Assembly (NCBI RefSeq): GCF_009360615.1 | Contig: NZ_SPEY01000007.1 | Span: 1-64,000, forward strand | Direction of reading: 5' to 3' | DNA: 64,000 bases | Source: Comamonas sp. | Lineage (GTDB): Bacteria > Pseudomonadota > Gammaproteobacteria > Burkholderiales > Burkholderiaceae_C | In this document: in pieces, positions 54,392-63,428 of the stretch | How positions within the stretch are numbered: the first letter of the stretch is position 1 | How the letters are laid out: each line of letters opens with the position of its first letter | Program-made: the position numbers and the translations under genes | Notes under the pieces: model-generated | The model's database searches: none | Seen by the model: only the letters and a program-made list of their open reading frames with translations | Told to the model about the DNA's origin: nothing

Positions 54392-55294
54392 ATGCAGCAT
54401 GCATCCAGCGAATTTGTGACGCGCGAGGACAACGCCGTCTATGAAACCGGCGAGCCTGTGCTCTATGGCGTGGACAACGGTGTTGCCACGGTCACCATGA
54501 ATCGGCCCGCGTTCCACAACGTGCAGAACTCGCAGATGACCTATGCGCTGGATGCCGCCTTGCGCAAGGCGACCGACGACGACAGCGTCAAGGTCATCGT
54601 GCTGCGCGGCGAGGGCCGGCACTTCAGCGCAGGTCACGACATCGGCACGCCCGGCCGCGACATCAACAAGCCGTTCGACCGCGTTCACCTGTGGTGGGAT
54701 CACACCAACAAACCGGGGGGCGAGCAGCTGTTTGCCCGCGAGCAAGAGGTCTATCTGGGCATGTGCCGGCGCTGGCGCGAGATCCCCAAACCCATGATTG
54801 CCATGGTGCAGGGCGCATGCGTGGCGGGCGGCCTGATGCTGGCCTGGGTCTGCGATCTGATCGTGGCCAGCGACGATGCCTTCTTCCAGGACCCCGTGGT
54901 GCGCATGGGCATTCCCGGCGTGGAGTACTTCGCCCATGCCCACGAGTTGCATCCGCGCATTGCCAAGGAATTCCTGCTTCTGGGCGAGCGCATGCCGGCA
55001 GAGCGCGCCTACCAGATGGGCATGGTCAACCGCGTGGTGCCGCGTGCCGAGCTTGAGGACCAGGTCTATGCCATGGCCCAGCGCATGGCGGCCCAGCCGC
55101 GTCTGGGCATGGCGCTGACCAAGATGGTCGTCAACAAGGCCGAGGAACTGCAGGGCCTTCGCTCCACCATGGACATGGCTTTTGGCTACCACCACTTTGC
55201 CCACGCGCACAGCCAGGCGATGGGCATGGGGCAACTGGGCGGCCAGGACGCCAGGTCCATGGCAAAGGCCAACAAAGAAGCGTCAAAGGCATGA
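54392..55294 (+). CDS. echA20: Enoyl-CoA hydratase-family ring hydrolase (EchA20/ScdN-like)
   Basis: A 300-residue crotonase. Oxyanion motifs are EGRHFSAGHDIG and GACVAGGLMLAWVCDLIVAS, with an active site DPVVRMGIPGVEYFAHAHEL. The last resembles the EchA20 group that opens steroid ring D. The N-terminal extension (about 25 residues) before the crotonase fold is longer than in simple hydratases. It overlaps ipdC by 4 bp. Assigned by resemblance and by the ipdAB-echA20-ipdC order; the exact reaction is inferred. Confidence 0.82.
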   Translation: MQHASSEFVTREDNAVYETGEPVLYGVDNGVATVTMNRPAFHNVQNSQMTYALDAALRKATDDDSVKVIVLRGEGRHFSAGHDIGTPGRDINKPFDRVHLWWDHTNKPGGEQLFAREQEVYLGMCRRWREIPKPMIAMVQGACVAGGLMLAWVCDLIVASDDAFFQDPVVRMGIPGVEYFAHAHELHPRIAKEFLLLGERMPAERAYQMGMVNRVVPRAELEDQVYAMAQRMAAQPRLGMALTKMVVNKAEELQGLRSTMDMAFGYHHFAHAHSQAMGMGQLGGQDARSMAKANKEASKA

Positions 55295-56379
55295 GCAATA
55301 TGAACGACATGGGCAGTCTGCGCACTCCTCTTTGCGACCTGCTGGGATGCCGCTACCCCGTGATCCAGACGGCCATGGGCTATGTGGCCGGCGCCGATCT
55401 GGTGATAGGGACCACCAATGCCGGCGGCTTCGGATTCCTGGCAGGGGCCACCATTGCAGCCGACAGAATCGAGGCCGAAATCCTTCGCGTCAAGCGCGAG
55501 ACCGACGACCAGCCTTTCGGACTGAACTTTCACATGTTCCAGCCCAATGCCCAGCAACTGCTGGATCTGGCCGTGAAGTACCGTCTGCGTGCAGTCAGCT
55601 ACGGCCGTGGCCCGGACAAGAAGGTAATAGGCCGCCTGCGCGAGGCCGGCATCGTCTGCATGCCCACCGTGGGAGCCCTGAAGCACGCTCAAAAGGCCAT
55701 CGAGATGGGGGCCAACGCCATCACCGTGCAGGGCGGTGAAGGGGGCGGCCATACCGGCAGCGTGCCCACGACGGTGCTGCTGCCCCAGGTGGTGGATGCG
55801 GTCCAGGTTCCGGTGGTTGCCGCTGGCGGCTTCTATGACGGCCGCGGTCTGCTGGCCGCACTGGCCTACGGCGCATCGGGCATTGCCATGGGCACGCGCT
55901 TTCTGATGACCAGTGACTCCAAGGTCCCGCAGGCCACGCTGCAGCGCTATCTGGCCGCCAGGGATGCGGAAAAGATCGCCATCTCGCATCTGGTCGATGG
56001 CATGCCGCAACGCATGATTCCCAACGAATACCTGGCCATGCTGGAAAAGGCCAGTCCCATGAAACGCTTGCGCATTGCCCTGAGCCTGGCGCTGCAGTGG
56101 AAGGCCGAGACCGGCATGACCACGGGCCAGGCCCTGAGCATCTTCATGAAGGCCCTGCGCGAGGACTCTTCTTCGGTGGCCCAGACCGTGATGGCCGCCA
56201 ACGCACCCATGCTGCTGCAGCGCTCCATGGTGGATGGAAACCCGGCCGATGGCGTGATGTCAGCCGGTCAGGTGGCCGCGCTGATCGGCAGGCTCGACAG
56301 CTGCGAGGACATGATAGGCGGCATTGTCCGCCAGGCCATGGAGCGTCGCAACGCACTGAACGCATTGACTCCCGCATAA
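55291..56379 (+). CDS. ipdC: Flavin oxidoreductase of the nitronate monooxygenase family (IpdC-like)
   Basis: A 362-residue FMN TIM-barrel protein (2-nitropropane dioxygenase/NMO fold). It has RYPVIQTAMGYVAGADLVIGTTNAGGFGFL, VQGGEGGGHTGS, VVAAGGFYDGRGLLAALAYGASGIAMGTRFL. IpdC in actinobacteria catalyses a double-bond-forming step on the hexahydroindane CoA intermediate. Adjacent ipdAB and echA20 support the assignment. True nitronate oxidation is unlikely here. Confidence 0.85.
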   Translation: MSNMNDMGSLRTPLCDLLGCRYPVIQTAMGYVAGADLVIGTTNAGGFGFLAGATIAADRIEAEILRVKRETDDQPFGLNFHMFQPNAQQLLDLAVKYRLRAVSYGRGPDKKVIGRLREAGIVCMPTVGALKHAQKAIEMGANAITVQGGEGGGHTGSVPTTVLLPQVVDAVQVPVVAAGGFYDGRGLLAALAYGASGIAMGTRFLMTSDSKVPQATLQRYLAARDAEKIAISHLVDGMPQRMIPNEYLAMLEKASPMKRLRIALSLALQWKAETGMTTGQALSIFMKALREDSSSVAQTVMAANAPMLLQRSMVDGNPADGVMSAGQVAALIGRLDSCEDMIGGIVRQAMERRNALNALTPA

Positions 56380-56401
56380 CAACAAGCCAACGAGACCGGA
56401 T

Positions 56402-57160
56402 ATGTCCACTCAACAATTTCATTCCCATATTCATGACAACGGCGTGGCAGAGCTGGTGATCGACCGCGCTCCGGTGAATGCCCTGAATGCCGCCGGCTGG
56501 AATGGTCTGGCCCGGGAAATCCAGGCGCTGGGCGACAGGCCCGAGGTGCGCGTGATCGTCATTCGCGCCGAGAACCGGGGCTTCTGTGCCGGTGTGGACA
56601 TCAAGGAGCTGGCCGAGAACGACAAGCTCATCCTCGACGTGAACGCCGGCAACTACGCGACCTTCAAGGCCGTGCATCTGAACCGGGTGCCCGTGATCAC
56701 CGCCGTGCACGGCTTTGTGCTGGGCGGCGGCATCGGTATCTGCGGCGCATCCGACATCGTGATCGCGGCCGAAGACGCCACCTTCGGCCTGCCCGAAGTG
56801 GACCGCGGCGCCATGGGCGGGGCCGCCCATCTGCAGCGCATGTTCGGCGTGCAGAAAACCCGCTACCTGTTCTTCACGGGCGAGATGATCGCTGCGGCAG
56901 AGGCCCTGCGCCTGGGGGCCATCGAGCGTGTGGTTCCCCGCGAGCAACTGCGCGACACCGCCATGGACATCGCCAACCGGATTGCCGCCAAGAGCCCCGC
57001 CATGATCCGCATCGCCAAGGAGGCGCTGACCGGCATCGAGGACGGCAATCTCGAAGACAAGTACCGCTGGGAGCAGGGTTTCACCCTGCAAGCCTATATG
57101 AGCCCCGACTCCGCCGAGACGCGCAGCGCCTTCGTGGAAAAGCGCGAAGCCAAGTTCTGA
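56402..57160 (+). CDS. Enoyl-CoA hydratase/isomerase-family protein
   Basis: A 252-residue crotonase with oxyanion motifs RGFCAGVDIKEL and HGFVLGGGIGICGASDI. Of the two catalytic glutamates of crotonase, only the second is plain (GLPEVDRGAMGG). At the first position (GGGIGIC) Gly replaces Glu. This is typical of crotonases that act as isomerases or hydrolases or need only one Glu. It probably handles a ring-derived enoyl-CoA. Gaps to the neighbours are 22 and 28 bp. Confidence 0.82.
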   Translation: MSTQQFHSHIHDNGVAELVIDRAPVNALNAAGWNGLAREIQALGDRPEVRVIVIRAENRGFCAGVDIKELAENDKLILDVNAGNYATFKAVHLNRVPVITAVHGFVLGGGIGICGASDIVIAAEDATFGLPEVDRGAMGGAAHLQRMFGVQKTRYLFFTGEMIAAAEALRLGAIERVVPREQLRDTAMDIANRIAAKSPAMIRIAKEALTGIEDGNLEDKYRWEQGFTLQAYMSPDSAETRSAFVEKREAKF

Positions 57161-57188
57161 GCACCGATAGCGCGAAGAGGAGACGACC

Positions 57189-58343
57189 ATGGATTTGACA
57201 TACACCCCAGCGCAGAAGGCCTTCCGTGCCCAGGTGCGCGAGTGGCTCAGGGACAACGTGCCCAGGCAGCGTCTGCAAAGCTATGACACCCGCGAGGGCT
57301 TCGAGCAGCACCGCCAATGGGAAGCCCGGCTGGCAGACGCAGGCTACAGCGCCGTGACCTGGCCCAAGGAGCTGGGCGGCAGCGGCTGCGACCTGACCGA
57401 GTGGCTGATCTTCGAGGAAGAGTACTGGGCGGTCGATGCGCCAGCCCGCGTGAACCAGAACGGCATCCTGCTGCTGGGTTCCACCCTGATGGAGTTCGGG
57501 ACGCCCGAGCAGAAGGCCCGCTTTCTGCCCCGCATGGCGCGATGCGACGATATGTGGGCCCAGGGATGGTCCGAACCCAATGCCGGCTCCGACATGGCGG
57601 CCATCAGCAGCCGTGCCATCCGCAAGGGCGACAAGTTCATTCTGAACGGCCAGAAAATCTGGTCCACCCGTGCCATCTTCGCCGACTGGGTGTTCGGCCT
57701 GTTTCGCAGCGACCCGACGTCGAGCCGCCACCACGGTCTGAGCTACATCCTGGTGCCCCTGAACACGCCCGGCATCACCGTGCGCCCGATCCGTGCCATC
57801 AACGGTCGTGAGCACTTTGCCGAGATCTTTTTCGATGAGGTGGAGGTCCCTGCGGAAAACCTGCTGGGCGCCGAAGGCAAGGGCTGGCACGTGGCAATGG
57901 CGACGGCAGGCTTCGAGCGAGGACTGCTGCTTCGCTCTCCCGCCCGCTATCAGCGCAGCGCACAGAAGCTGGTGGATCTGTATCTGCGCAACCAGGTCGA
58001 TGCCGACCGCGATCACTCCATTCGCGATGCCGTTCTGCGCGCCTGGCAGGGGGCTGAGGCCTATACCCTGTCCTCCTATCACACGGTGGGGCGCTTGAAC
58101 AAGGGGGCTCAGATCGGCGCCGAGGCCAGCACCAACAAGATTGTCTGGTCCGAACTGGACATCATGATTCACGAGACTGCGATGCGCATTCTGGGCGCGC
58201 GGGCAGAGCTCATCGATGACGCCGAGGCCAACGAATGGCTGGAAGGGTTCCTGTTCTCGCAGGCCGGCCCCATCTACGCGGGCAGCAACGAGATCCAGCG
58301 CAACATCATCGCCCAGCGCATGCTGGGCCTGCCCAAATCCTGA
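57189..58343 (+). CDS. Acyl-CoA dehydrogenase, subunit of a heteromeric FadE pair
   Basis: A 384-residue flavoprotein with the acyl-CoA dehydrogenase N, middle and C domains: GWSEPNAGSDMAAI (FAD/substrate loop), NGQKIWSTRA, and C-terminal AGPIYAGSNEIQRNIIAQRMLGLPK. The candidate catalytic base region is TAGFERGLL. It is followed by a smaller, more divergent partner (17 bp gap). This pairing matches the alpha2beta2 acyl-CoA dehydrogenases of steroid side-chain and ring catabolism such as FadE30-type. It would introduce a double bond into a ring-derived acyl-CoA. Confidence 0.85.
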   Translation: MDLTYTPAQKAFRAQVREWLRDNVPRQRLQSYDTREGFEQHRQWEARLADAGYSAVTWPKELGGSGCDLTEWLIFEEEYWAVDAPARVNQNGILLLGSTLMEFGTPEQKARFLPRMARCDDMWAQGWSEPNAGSDMAAISSRAIRKGDKFILNGQKIWSTRAIFADWVFGLFRSDPTSSRHHGLSYILVPLNTPGITVRPIRAINGREHFAEIFFDEVEVPAENLLGAEGKGWHVAMATAGFERGLLLRSPARYQRSAQKLVDLYLRNQVDADRDHSIRDAVLRAWQGAEAYTLSSYHTVGRLNKGAQIGAEASTNKIVWSELDIMIHETAMRILGARAELIDDAEANEWLEGFLFSQAGPIYAGSNEIQRNIIAQRMLGLPKS

Positions 58344-58360
58344 CCGGCAGGGAGACAATC

Positions 58361-59500
58361 ATGGACTTCACCTTTACCGAAGATCAAATCGCATTCCGCG
58401 ACTCGATCAGCCGTTTTCTGATGACCGAAGCAGCTCCTGAGCTGCTGAGGGATATCTGGGAAACCCCGAGCGGCCGCAGCCCCGAGCTGTGGGCCAGGAT
58501 TGCCGAGCAGGGCCTGATGGGTCTGTCGGCACCCGAGGCCGATGGCGGCATGGGGCTGGCCGATGTGGACTGGGCACTGCTGCTGCAGGAGGTGGGCTAT
58601 TACGCCTTGCCCGATTCCCTGAGCGATACCGCCTACGTAGCCGTGGGCATGCTGGACGCCTTGCCTCAAGGGCATGAAAGCCGTGTCTGGCTCTCCAGGA
58701 TCGCCGCAGGCAGCTGTCGCGTGGCCGTGGGCCATCCCGTCAATCCCCAGGTGGCGGACGCCGCGCTGGCCGACGTGTTGCTGCTGCCGCATGCCACGGC
58801 CACCGGTCTGGAGCTGCATCTGGTCCAGCCCGCACAGTGCGAGATCACGACACTGCGCAGTATTGACTCCTCGCGCCGCCTTGCTCAGGTGTGCTGGACT
58901 CCGTCCGAAGCCAGCCGCCTGCTCGACGGCACGCAGGGCCAGAAGGTCTGGGACACGGCGGGTGAGCGCGGCGCGCTCGCTGCTGCTGCGCAGATGCTGG
59001 GCCTGGCCCAGCGCATGCTGGACCTGTCCGTGGACTATGTGGCGCAGCGCAAGCAGTTCGACAAGGTCATCGGAAGCTTCCAGGCCGTGCAGCACCACCT
59101 CTCCGACATCGTCACCAGGATCGAATTTGCCAAGCCCGTGCTCTACCGCGCCTTCTATGCGCTGCAGCATGGAGAGTCGGATCTGGCCGTGCGCATCTCG
59201 CACGCCAAGCTCCAGTGCAGCGAAGCGAGCTGGTTTGCAGCGCGCCACAGCCTGCAGGTGCATGGGGCCATGGGCTACACCTGGGAAGTCGATCTGCAGA
59301 TGTTCATGAAGCGGGCCTGGGTGCTGGATGCCGCCTGGGGCGACAAGGCCTGCCACGCGGCCCGTCTGACCCAGGGCCTGCTGCGCAGCCCCGATGCTCC
59401 CGTGGGACCCGGCTCGACCTTTGACCGGGACATCGATTCACGCGGCTCCTGCTCTGCGCAGGATGCCGTCAGGAACATGGATGAGGAGGTGGCTGCATGA
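58361..59500 (+). CDS. Acyl-CoA dehydrogenase, second subunit
   Basis: A 379-residue, more divergent acyl-CoA dehydrogenase. It has YVAQRKQFDKVIGSFQAVQHHLSDI and SLQVHGAMGYTWEVDLQMFMKRAW, typical of the beta partner in heterotetramers. The FAD/substrate loops of the middle domain are poorly conserved (no clear xEPxAGSD), so it likely needs the upstream subunit. Start 58361 has GGGAG 6 nt upstream. It overlaps the thiolase gene by 4 bp. The C-terminal 40 residues after QGLLRSP are an extension beyond the fold. Confidence 0.85.
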   Translation: MDFTFTEDQIAFRDSISRFLMTEAAPELLRDIWETPSGRSPELWARIAEQGLMGLSAPEADGGMGLADVDWALLLQEVGYYALPDSLSDTAYVAVGMLDALPQGHESRVWLSRIAAGSCRVAVGHPVNPQVADAALADVLLLPHATATGLELHLVQPAQCEITTLRSIDSSRRLAQVCWTPSEASRLLDGTQGQKVWDTAGERGALAAAAQMLGLAQRMLDLSVDYVAQRKQFDKVIGSFQAVQHHLSDIVTRIEFAKPVLYRAFYALQHGESDLAVRISHAKLQCSEASWFAARHSLQVHGAMGYTWEVDLQMFMKRAWVLDAAWGDKACHAARLTQGLLRSPDAPVGPGSTFDRDIDSRGSCSAQDAVRNMDEEVAA

Positions 59501-60651
59501 GCGCCCAGGCCTATATCGTTGATGCACTGCGCTCGCCCACCGGCAAGCGCAAGGGTTCTCTTGCCGCTGTGCACGGCGCCGACCTCGGCGCCCATGTGAT
59601 CAAGGCACTGGTCGAGCGCAACGACATTCCCGCAGCCGATTATGACGACGTGATCTTTGGCTGCGTGGACACCATCGGCTCCCTGGCCGGTGACATCGCC
59701 CGCACTTCCTGGCTGGCGGCCGGCATGCCCCTGAATGTGCCCGGCACCACGATCGACCGCCAGTGCGGCTCGTCCCAGCAGGCCATTCATTTTGCAGCCC
59801 AGGCCGTGATGAGCGGCACGCAGGATGTGGTGCTGGCCGGAGGCGTGCAGACCATGAGCGCGATTCCGATCTCCTCGGCCATGCTGGCCGGACAGCCCCT
59901 GGGATTCAGCACGCCGTTTGCCGAGAGCAAGGGCTGGCAGTCCCGCTTCGGCAACGCACCTGTCAACCAGTTCTATGCCGCCCAGCGCATTGCCGACCAC
60001 TGGGGCCTGAGCCGCGGCGACATGGAAGTGTTTGCCAAGGAAAGCCATGACCGGGCCCTGAAGGCGATTGCCGAAGGCCGCTTCGACCGTGAAATCGTGC
60101 CATTCGGCGATTTCGGGATGGACGAAACGGCACGCCTTTCGACCCTGGAGAAGATGGCCTCCCTGGAGCCTGTGGACCCGTCCTACCCCGCCATCACCGC
60201 AGCCGTCTCAAGCTCGACCTGCGATGCGGCGGCCGCCGTTCTGGTGGTGTCCGAGGCTGCGCTCAAGCGCTACCACCTCACGCCCCGCGCCCGCATTCAC
60301 CACATGAGCGTGCGTGCCGATGACCCCATCTGGCACCTGACCGCGCCGATTCCAGCCACGGAATATGCGCTCAGGAAGGCGGGCATGACCATGTCCGACA
60401 TCGACCTGGTCGAGATCAACGAGGCTTTCGCTTCCGTGGTCATGGCCTGGCTCAAGGAAACCGGATACGACCACGCTCGGACCAATGTCAATGGCGGCGC
60501 GATTGCGCTGGGCCATCCGCTGGGGGCTTCGGGAGCCCGGCTGATGACCACGCTGCTGCACGAGCTGGAGCGCACCGGCGGTCGCTTCGGCCTGCAGACG
60601 ATGTGCGAAGGCGGTGGTCAGGCCAACGTCACCATCATCGAACGACTCTGA
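59497..60651 (+). CDS. Thiolase (acetyl-CoA acyltransferase, FadA6-like)
   Basis: A 384-residue thiolase with nucleophile Cys90 (RQCGSSQQA), the His motif NGGAIALGHPLGASGAR (His340) and the second Cys370 (TMCEGGG). It cleaves a 3-ketoacyl-CoA thiolytically. It ends the compact operon from tesB; a 210-bp gap follows. FadA6 does the last thiolysis in C/D-ring breakdown. Confidence 0.9.
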   Translation: MSAQAYIVDALRSPTGKRKGSLAAVHGADLGAHVIKALVERNDIPAADYDDVIFGCVDTIGSLAGDIARTSWLAAGMPLNVPGTTIDRQCGSSQQAIHFAAQAVMSGTQDVVLAGGVQTMSAIPISSAMLAGQPLGFSTPFAESKGWQSRFGNAPVNQFYAAQRIADHWGLSRGDMEVFAKESHDRALKAIAEGRFDREIVPFGDFGMDETARLSTLEKMASLEPVDPSYPAITAAVSSSTCDAAAAVLVVSEAALKRYHLTPRARIHHMSVRADDPIWHLTAPIPATEYALRKAGMTMSDIDLVEINEAFASVVMAWLKETGYDHARTNVNGGAIALGHPLGASGARLMTTLLHELERTGGRFGLQTMCEGGGQANVTIIERL

Positions 60652-60861
60652 CGGCCTTCATGAAGGCGCGGCATCCCTGCATCGAGCCGGATTTCAGGCG
60701 TGAGCGCTCGGGCAAGTCGTCCAGAAAGCCAGCGCAGACAGCAGCGCCATGCAGGACGATCCGACAGCTGGAGCCAGCGCGGTTCTGGGGGCATCGCGTG
60801 CCGGTGCAGTCCATACCCGCAATCCGAATCCCGAATCCCGAACAACCAAAGGATGGAGACC

Positions 60862-62424
60862 ATGCAAACATTGAATCAAGGTGTGGATCGTCGCGGCTTT
60901 CTTCAGGGGGCAGGTGCCGTGGCCGCCGCCGCGACCCTGCCCTCCGTCGCCGCGCAGAAGAAGAACGCAGCAGCCGTGCCCGACGGCTATGCCTGGGCCG
61001 AGCAGATCCGCCGCGGCGATATCACGCCGCTGGAAGCGCTGGAGGCCGCGATTGCACGCACCGAGGCCCTGCCCAAGCTGAACGCCGTGGTCATCAAGGA
61101 TTACGAGCTGGCGCATGAGCAGGCCAGGCAGATGTCGGCGCTGGGCAGCGCGGCACGCGCCGAAGTTACGGCCAGGGCGCCCATGTGGGGTGTTCCCTTC
61201 TTGCTCAAGGACCTGAACCAGTATTTGAAGGGTACGGTCACCACCAACGGCTGCCGCTTCTTCAAGGGGGCGGTGGCGGAGTTCGACAGCACCCTGGTGG
61301 CACGCTACAAGGCGGCCGGTCTCAACATCTTCGGCAAGACGGCTTCGCCCGAGTTCGGCCAGACGCCCACGACCGAATCCTTGCTGTACGGCCAGTCGCC
61401 GAACCCCTGGAACGCGGCCCACACCACGGGAGGCTCCTCGGGAGGTGCGGCATCGGCGGTGGCAGCGGGCATTGTGCCTGTGGCCCATGCCAGCGACGGC
61501 GGGGGCTCCATCCGCATTCCCGCCTCGCACTGCGGCCTGTTCGGTCTCAAGCCCAGCCGCGGGCGGCTGCCCGCCGGCCCGGCCAGCATGGAGGGCTGGA
61601 TGGGACTGTCCATGAACCATGTCATCAGCCGGAGCGTGCGCGACAGTGCTCACCTGCTCGACCTGACGCAGGGACGCGAGCCCGGCTCGCGCACCATTCC
61701 TCCGCGCGATGTGGAAGGCAGCTATCTGGACGCTCTCAGGCAGGCGCCACACAAGCTCAGGATCGCCGTCTGGTCGAGGAACTACTTTGGCATTCCCGTG
61801 CATGCGGACTGCCAGGCAGCCGTGGACAAGGCCATCCAGGCCTGCCTGGCGCTGGGTCATGAAATCGTCGAGGACATGCCCGAGCTGCCGGTGGCCGAGG
61901 TGTTCTCGGGTCTGGGCGTGGTGACCTCGGTGGGCATGATGGCCAGCATCCGCGCCCGCGAAAAGGAACTGGGTCGCTCCGTGCGCCAGGATGAGCTTGA
62001 GAAGATGGACTGGCTGTACCTGGAAAAGGCCCGCTCCTATACCGCCGAGCAGATGCTGATGGCGCGCACCCACTTCGACACGGCCGGTCAGATTCTGGAC
62101 CGATTCTTTCTCAAGTACGACCTGATCCTGACTCCGGTGATGGCGGTTCCGCCTCCGTTGCTGGGCGTGCTGACGCTGGATCAGCCCTATGACTCGTTCG
62201 CGCGCGAAGCCGTCAAGGCATCGCCCTACACCGCACTTTTCAACATGACGGGCCAGCCCGCCATGTCCGTGCCCATGCACTGGACGGCGGATCAGTTGCC
62301 GATCGGCGCGCACTTTGCGGCACCTTTCGGGCGCGAGGGCCGCCTGCTGGCACTGGCCGCGCAGTTGGAGCAAGCCGTGCCCTGGGCCCATCGTCGGCCC
62401 GATCTGTCGGTTTTCAAAGCGTGA
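60862..62424 (+). CDS. Tat-exported amidase-signature-family amidase
   Basis: A 520-residue amidase. The N-terminus has a twin-Arg signal DRRGFLQGAG with a hydrophobic Ala-rich stretch, so it is predicted to be exported folded to the periplasm. The Ser-cisSer-Lys triad is Lys116 (FLLKDLN), Ser192 (TGGSSGG) and Ser216 (SDGGGSIRIP). It hydrolyses an amide bond of an unknown substrate. It lies inside the steroid-type cluster, so a conjugate such as an amide-linked bile acid is conceivable. The start at 60862 has AAAGGA 8 nt upstream. The 210-bp gap before it carries a short CCGAATC repeat. Confidence 0.85.
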   Translation: MQTLNQGVDRRGFLQGAGAVAAAATLPSVAAQKKNAAAVPDGYAWAEQIRRGDITPLEALEAAIARTEALPKLNAVVIKDYELAHEQARQMSALGSAARAEVTARAPMWGVPFLLKDLNQYLKGTVTTNGCRFFKGAVAEFDSTLVARYKAAGLNIFGKTASPEFGQTPTTESLLYGQSPNPWNAAHTTGGSSGGAASAVAAGIVPVAHASDGGGSIRIPASHCGLFGLKPSRGRLPAGPASMEGWMGLSMNHVISRSVRDSAHLLDLTQGREPGSRTIPPRDVEGSYLDALRQAPHKLRIAVWSRNYFGIPVHADCQAAVDKAIQACLALGHEIVEDMPELPVAEVFSGLGVVTSVGMMASIRAREKELGRSVRQDELEKMDWLYLEKARSYTAEQMLMARTHFDTAGQILDRFFLKYDLILTPVMAVPPPLLGVLTLDQPYDSFAREAVKASPYTALFNMTGQPAMSVPMHWTADQLPIGAHFAAPFGREGRLLALAAQLEQAVPWAHRRPDLSVFKA

Positions 62425-62483
62425 TTTCAAGAGCGCAGACTGGCTGCGTGCCTGCTCTGCACCGCAAGCAAAAGGGGAAACAA

Positions 62484-63359
62484 ATGGGTATTTGCAACCA
62501 GAGAACCGTCGTCATCACGGGTGCAGGCGGTGGCCTGGGGCGCGCCTATGCGCTGGCCTTCGCACAGGAAGGTGCAAATGTGGTGGTCAACGACATTCGC
62601 GCCGAAGCTGCCCAGGCCGTGGCCGACGAAGTCAGGGCTGCCGGGGGACAGGCGCTCGCCAACACCGGTGACATCACTAGCGTGGCCGGTGCGCAATCGA
62701 TTCTGGAGGCCACGCTGGCCGCCTTTGGCGATGTGCAGGTCATTGTCAACAATGCCGGCGTACTGCGCGACCGCATGTTTCTGAGTCTTTCCGAAGAAGA
62801 CTGGGACATGGTCATGCGCGTGCATCTGCGCGGCCATTTCTGCATGGCCAAGGTCTTCGGCAGCTATTGGCGCGACCAGAAGAAGGCAGGCAAGCCCGTG
62901 GATGCGCGCATCATCAACACCAGCTCCGGTGCCGGTCTGCAAGGCTCCATCGGTCAGAGCAACTATGCCGCAGCGAAGGCCGGCATTGCCGGTCTGACCC
63001 TGGTGCAGGCGGCCGAGCTGGCGCGCTACGGTATCACCGCCAACTGCCTGGCACCGGCGGCGCGCACTTCCATGACCGAAGGCGCAATGCCCGATATGGT
63101 CAAGAAGCCCGAAACCGGCTTCGATGTCTGGGACCCCATGAACGTGGCCTCCATCGTCGTATGGCTCGGCAGCGCAGAGTCCGCCCATGTGACGGGGCGC
63201 TGCTTCGAGGCCAAGGGTGGCGAGCTGTCCGTGGCCGACGGCTGGTTCACCGGCAAGGTCCACGACAAGCGGGCACGCTGGGAGCCTGCCGAGCTGTCTG
63301 CTGTCGTCGATCGACTGATTGCCGAGGGCCGGACTCCCCAGAAGGTTTACGGGACCTGA
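62484..63359 (+). CDS. SDR of the Hsd4A/multifunctional-protein-2 type
   Basis: A 291-residue SDR. Cofactor motif VVITGAGGGLGRAYALAFAQEGANVVVNDIRAE, with Asp after beta-2, suggests NAD. It has NNAGVLRDRMF, Ser in NTSSGAGLQGS and Tyr-x3-Lys in NYAAAKAGIAG. The motifs GLGRAYALAFA, VLRDRMF and HLRGHFCMAKV are those of 17beta-hydroxysteroid/(3R)-hydroxyacyl-CoA dehydrogenases (Hsd4A and MFE-2 dehydrogenase domain). It may oxidise a 3-hydroxyacyl-CoA of a steroid side chain. The start has AAGGGG upstream. It follows the amidase by 59 bp. Confidence 0.87.
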   Translation: MGICNQRTVVITGAGGGLGRAYALAFAQEGANVVVNDIRAEAAQAVADEVRAAGGQALANTGDITSVAGAQSILEATLAAFGDVQVIVNNAGVLRDRMFLSLSEEDWDMVMRVHLRGHFCMAKVFGSYWRDQKKAGKPVDARIINTSSGAGLQGSIGQSNYAAAKAGIAGLTLVQAAELARYGITANCLAPAARTSMTEGAMPDMVKKPETGFDVWDPMNVASIVVWLGSAESAHVTGRCFEAKGGELSVADGWFTGKVHDKRARWEPAELSAVVDRLIAEGRTPQKVYGT

Positions 63360-63428
63360 ACGCCGCCAGCGGCCGGGTCTTGGAGTCCGGCCTTCCTACT
63401 TGATGAAGAACTCAGGACGCGAGCCATC

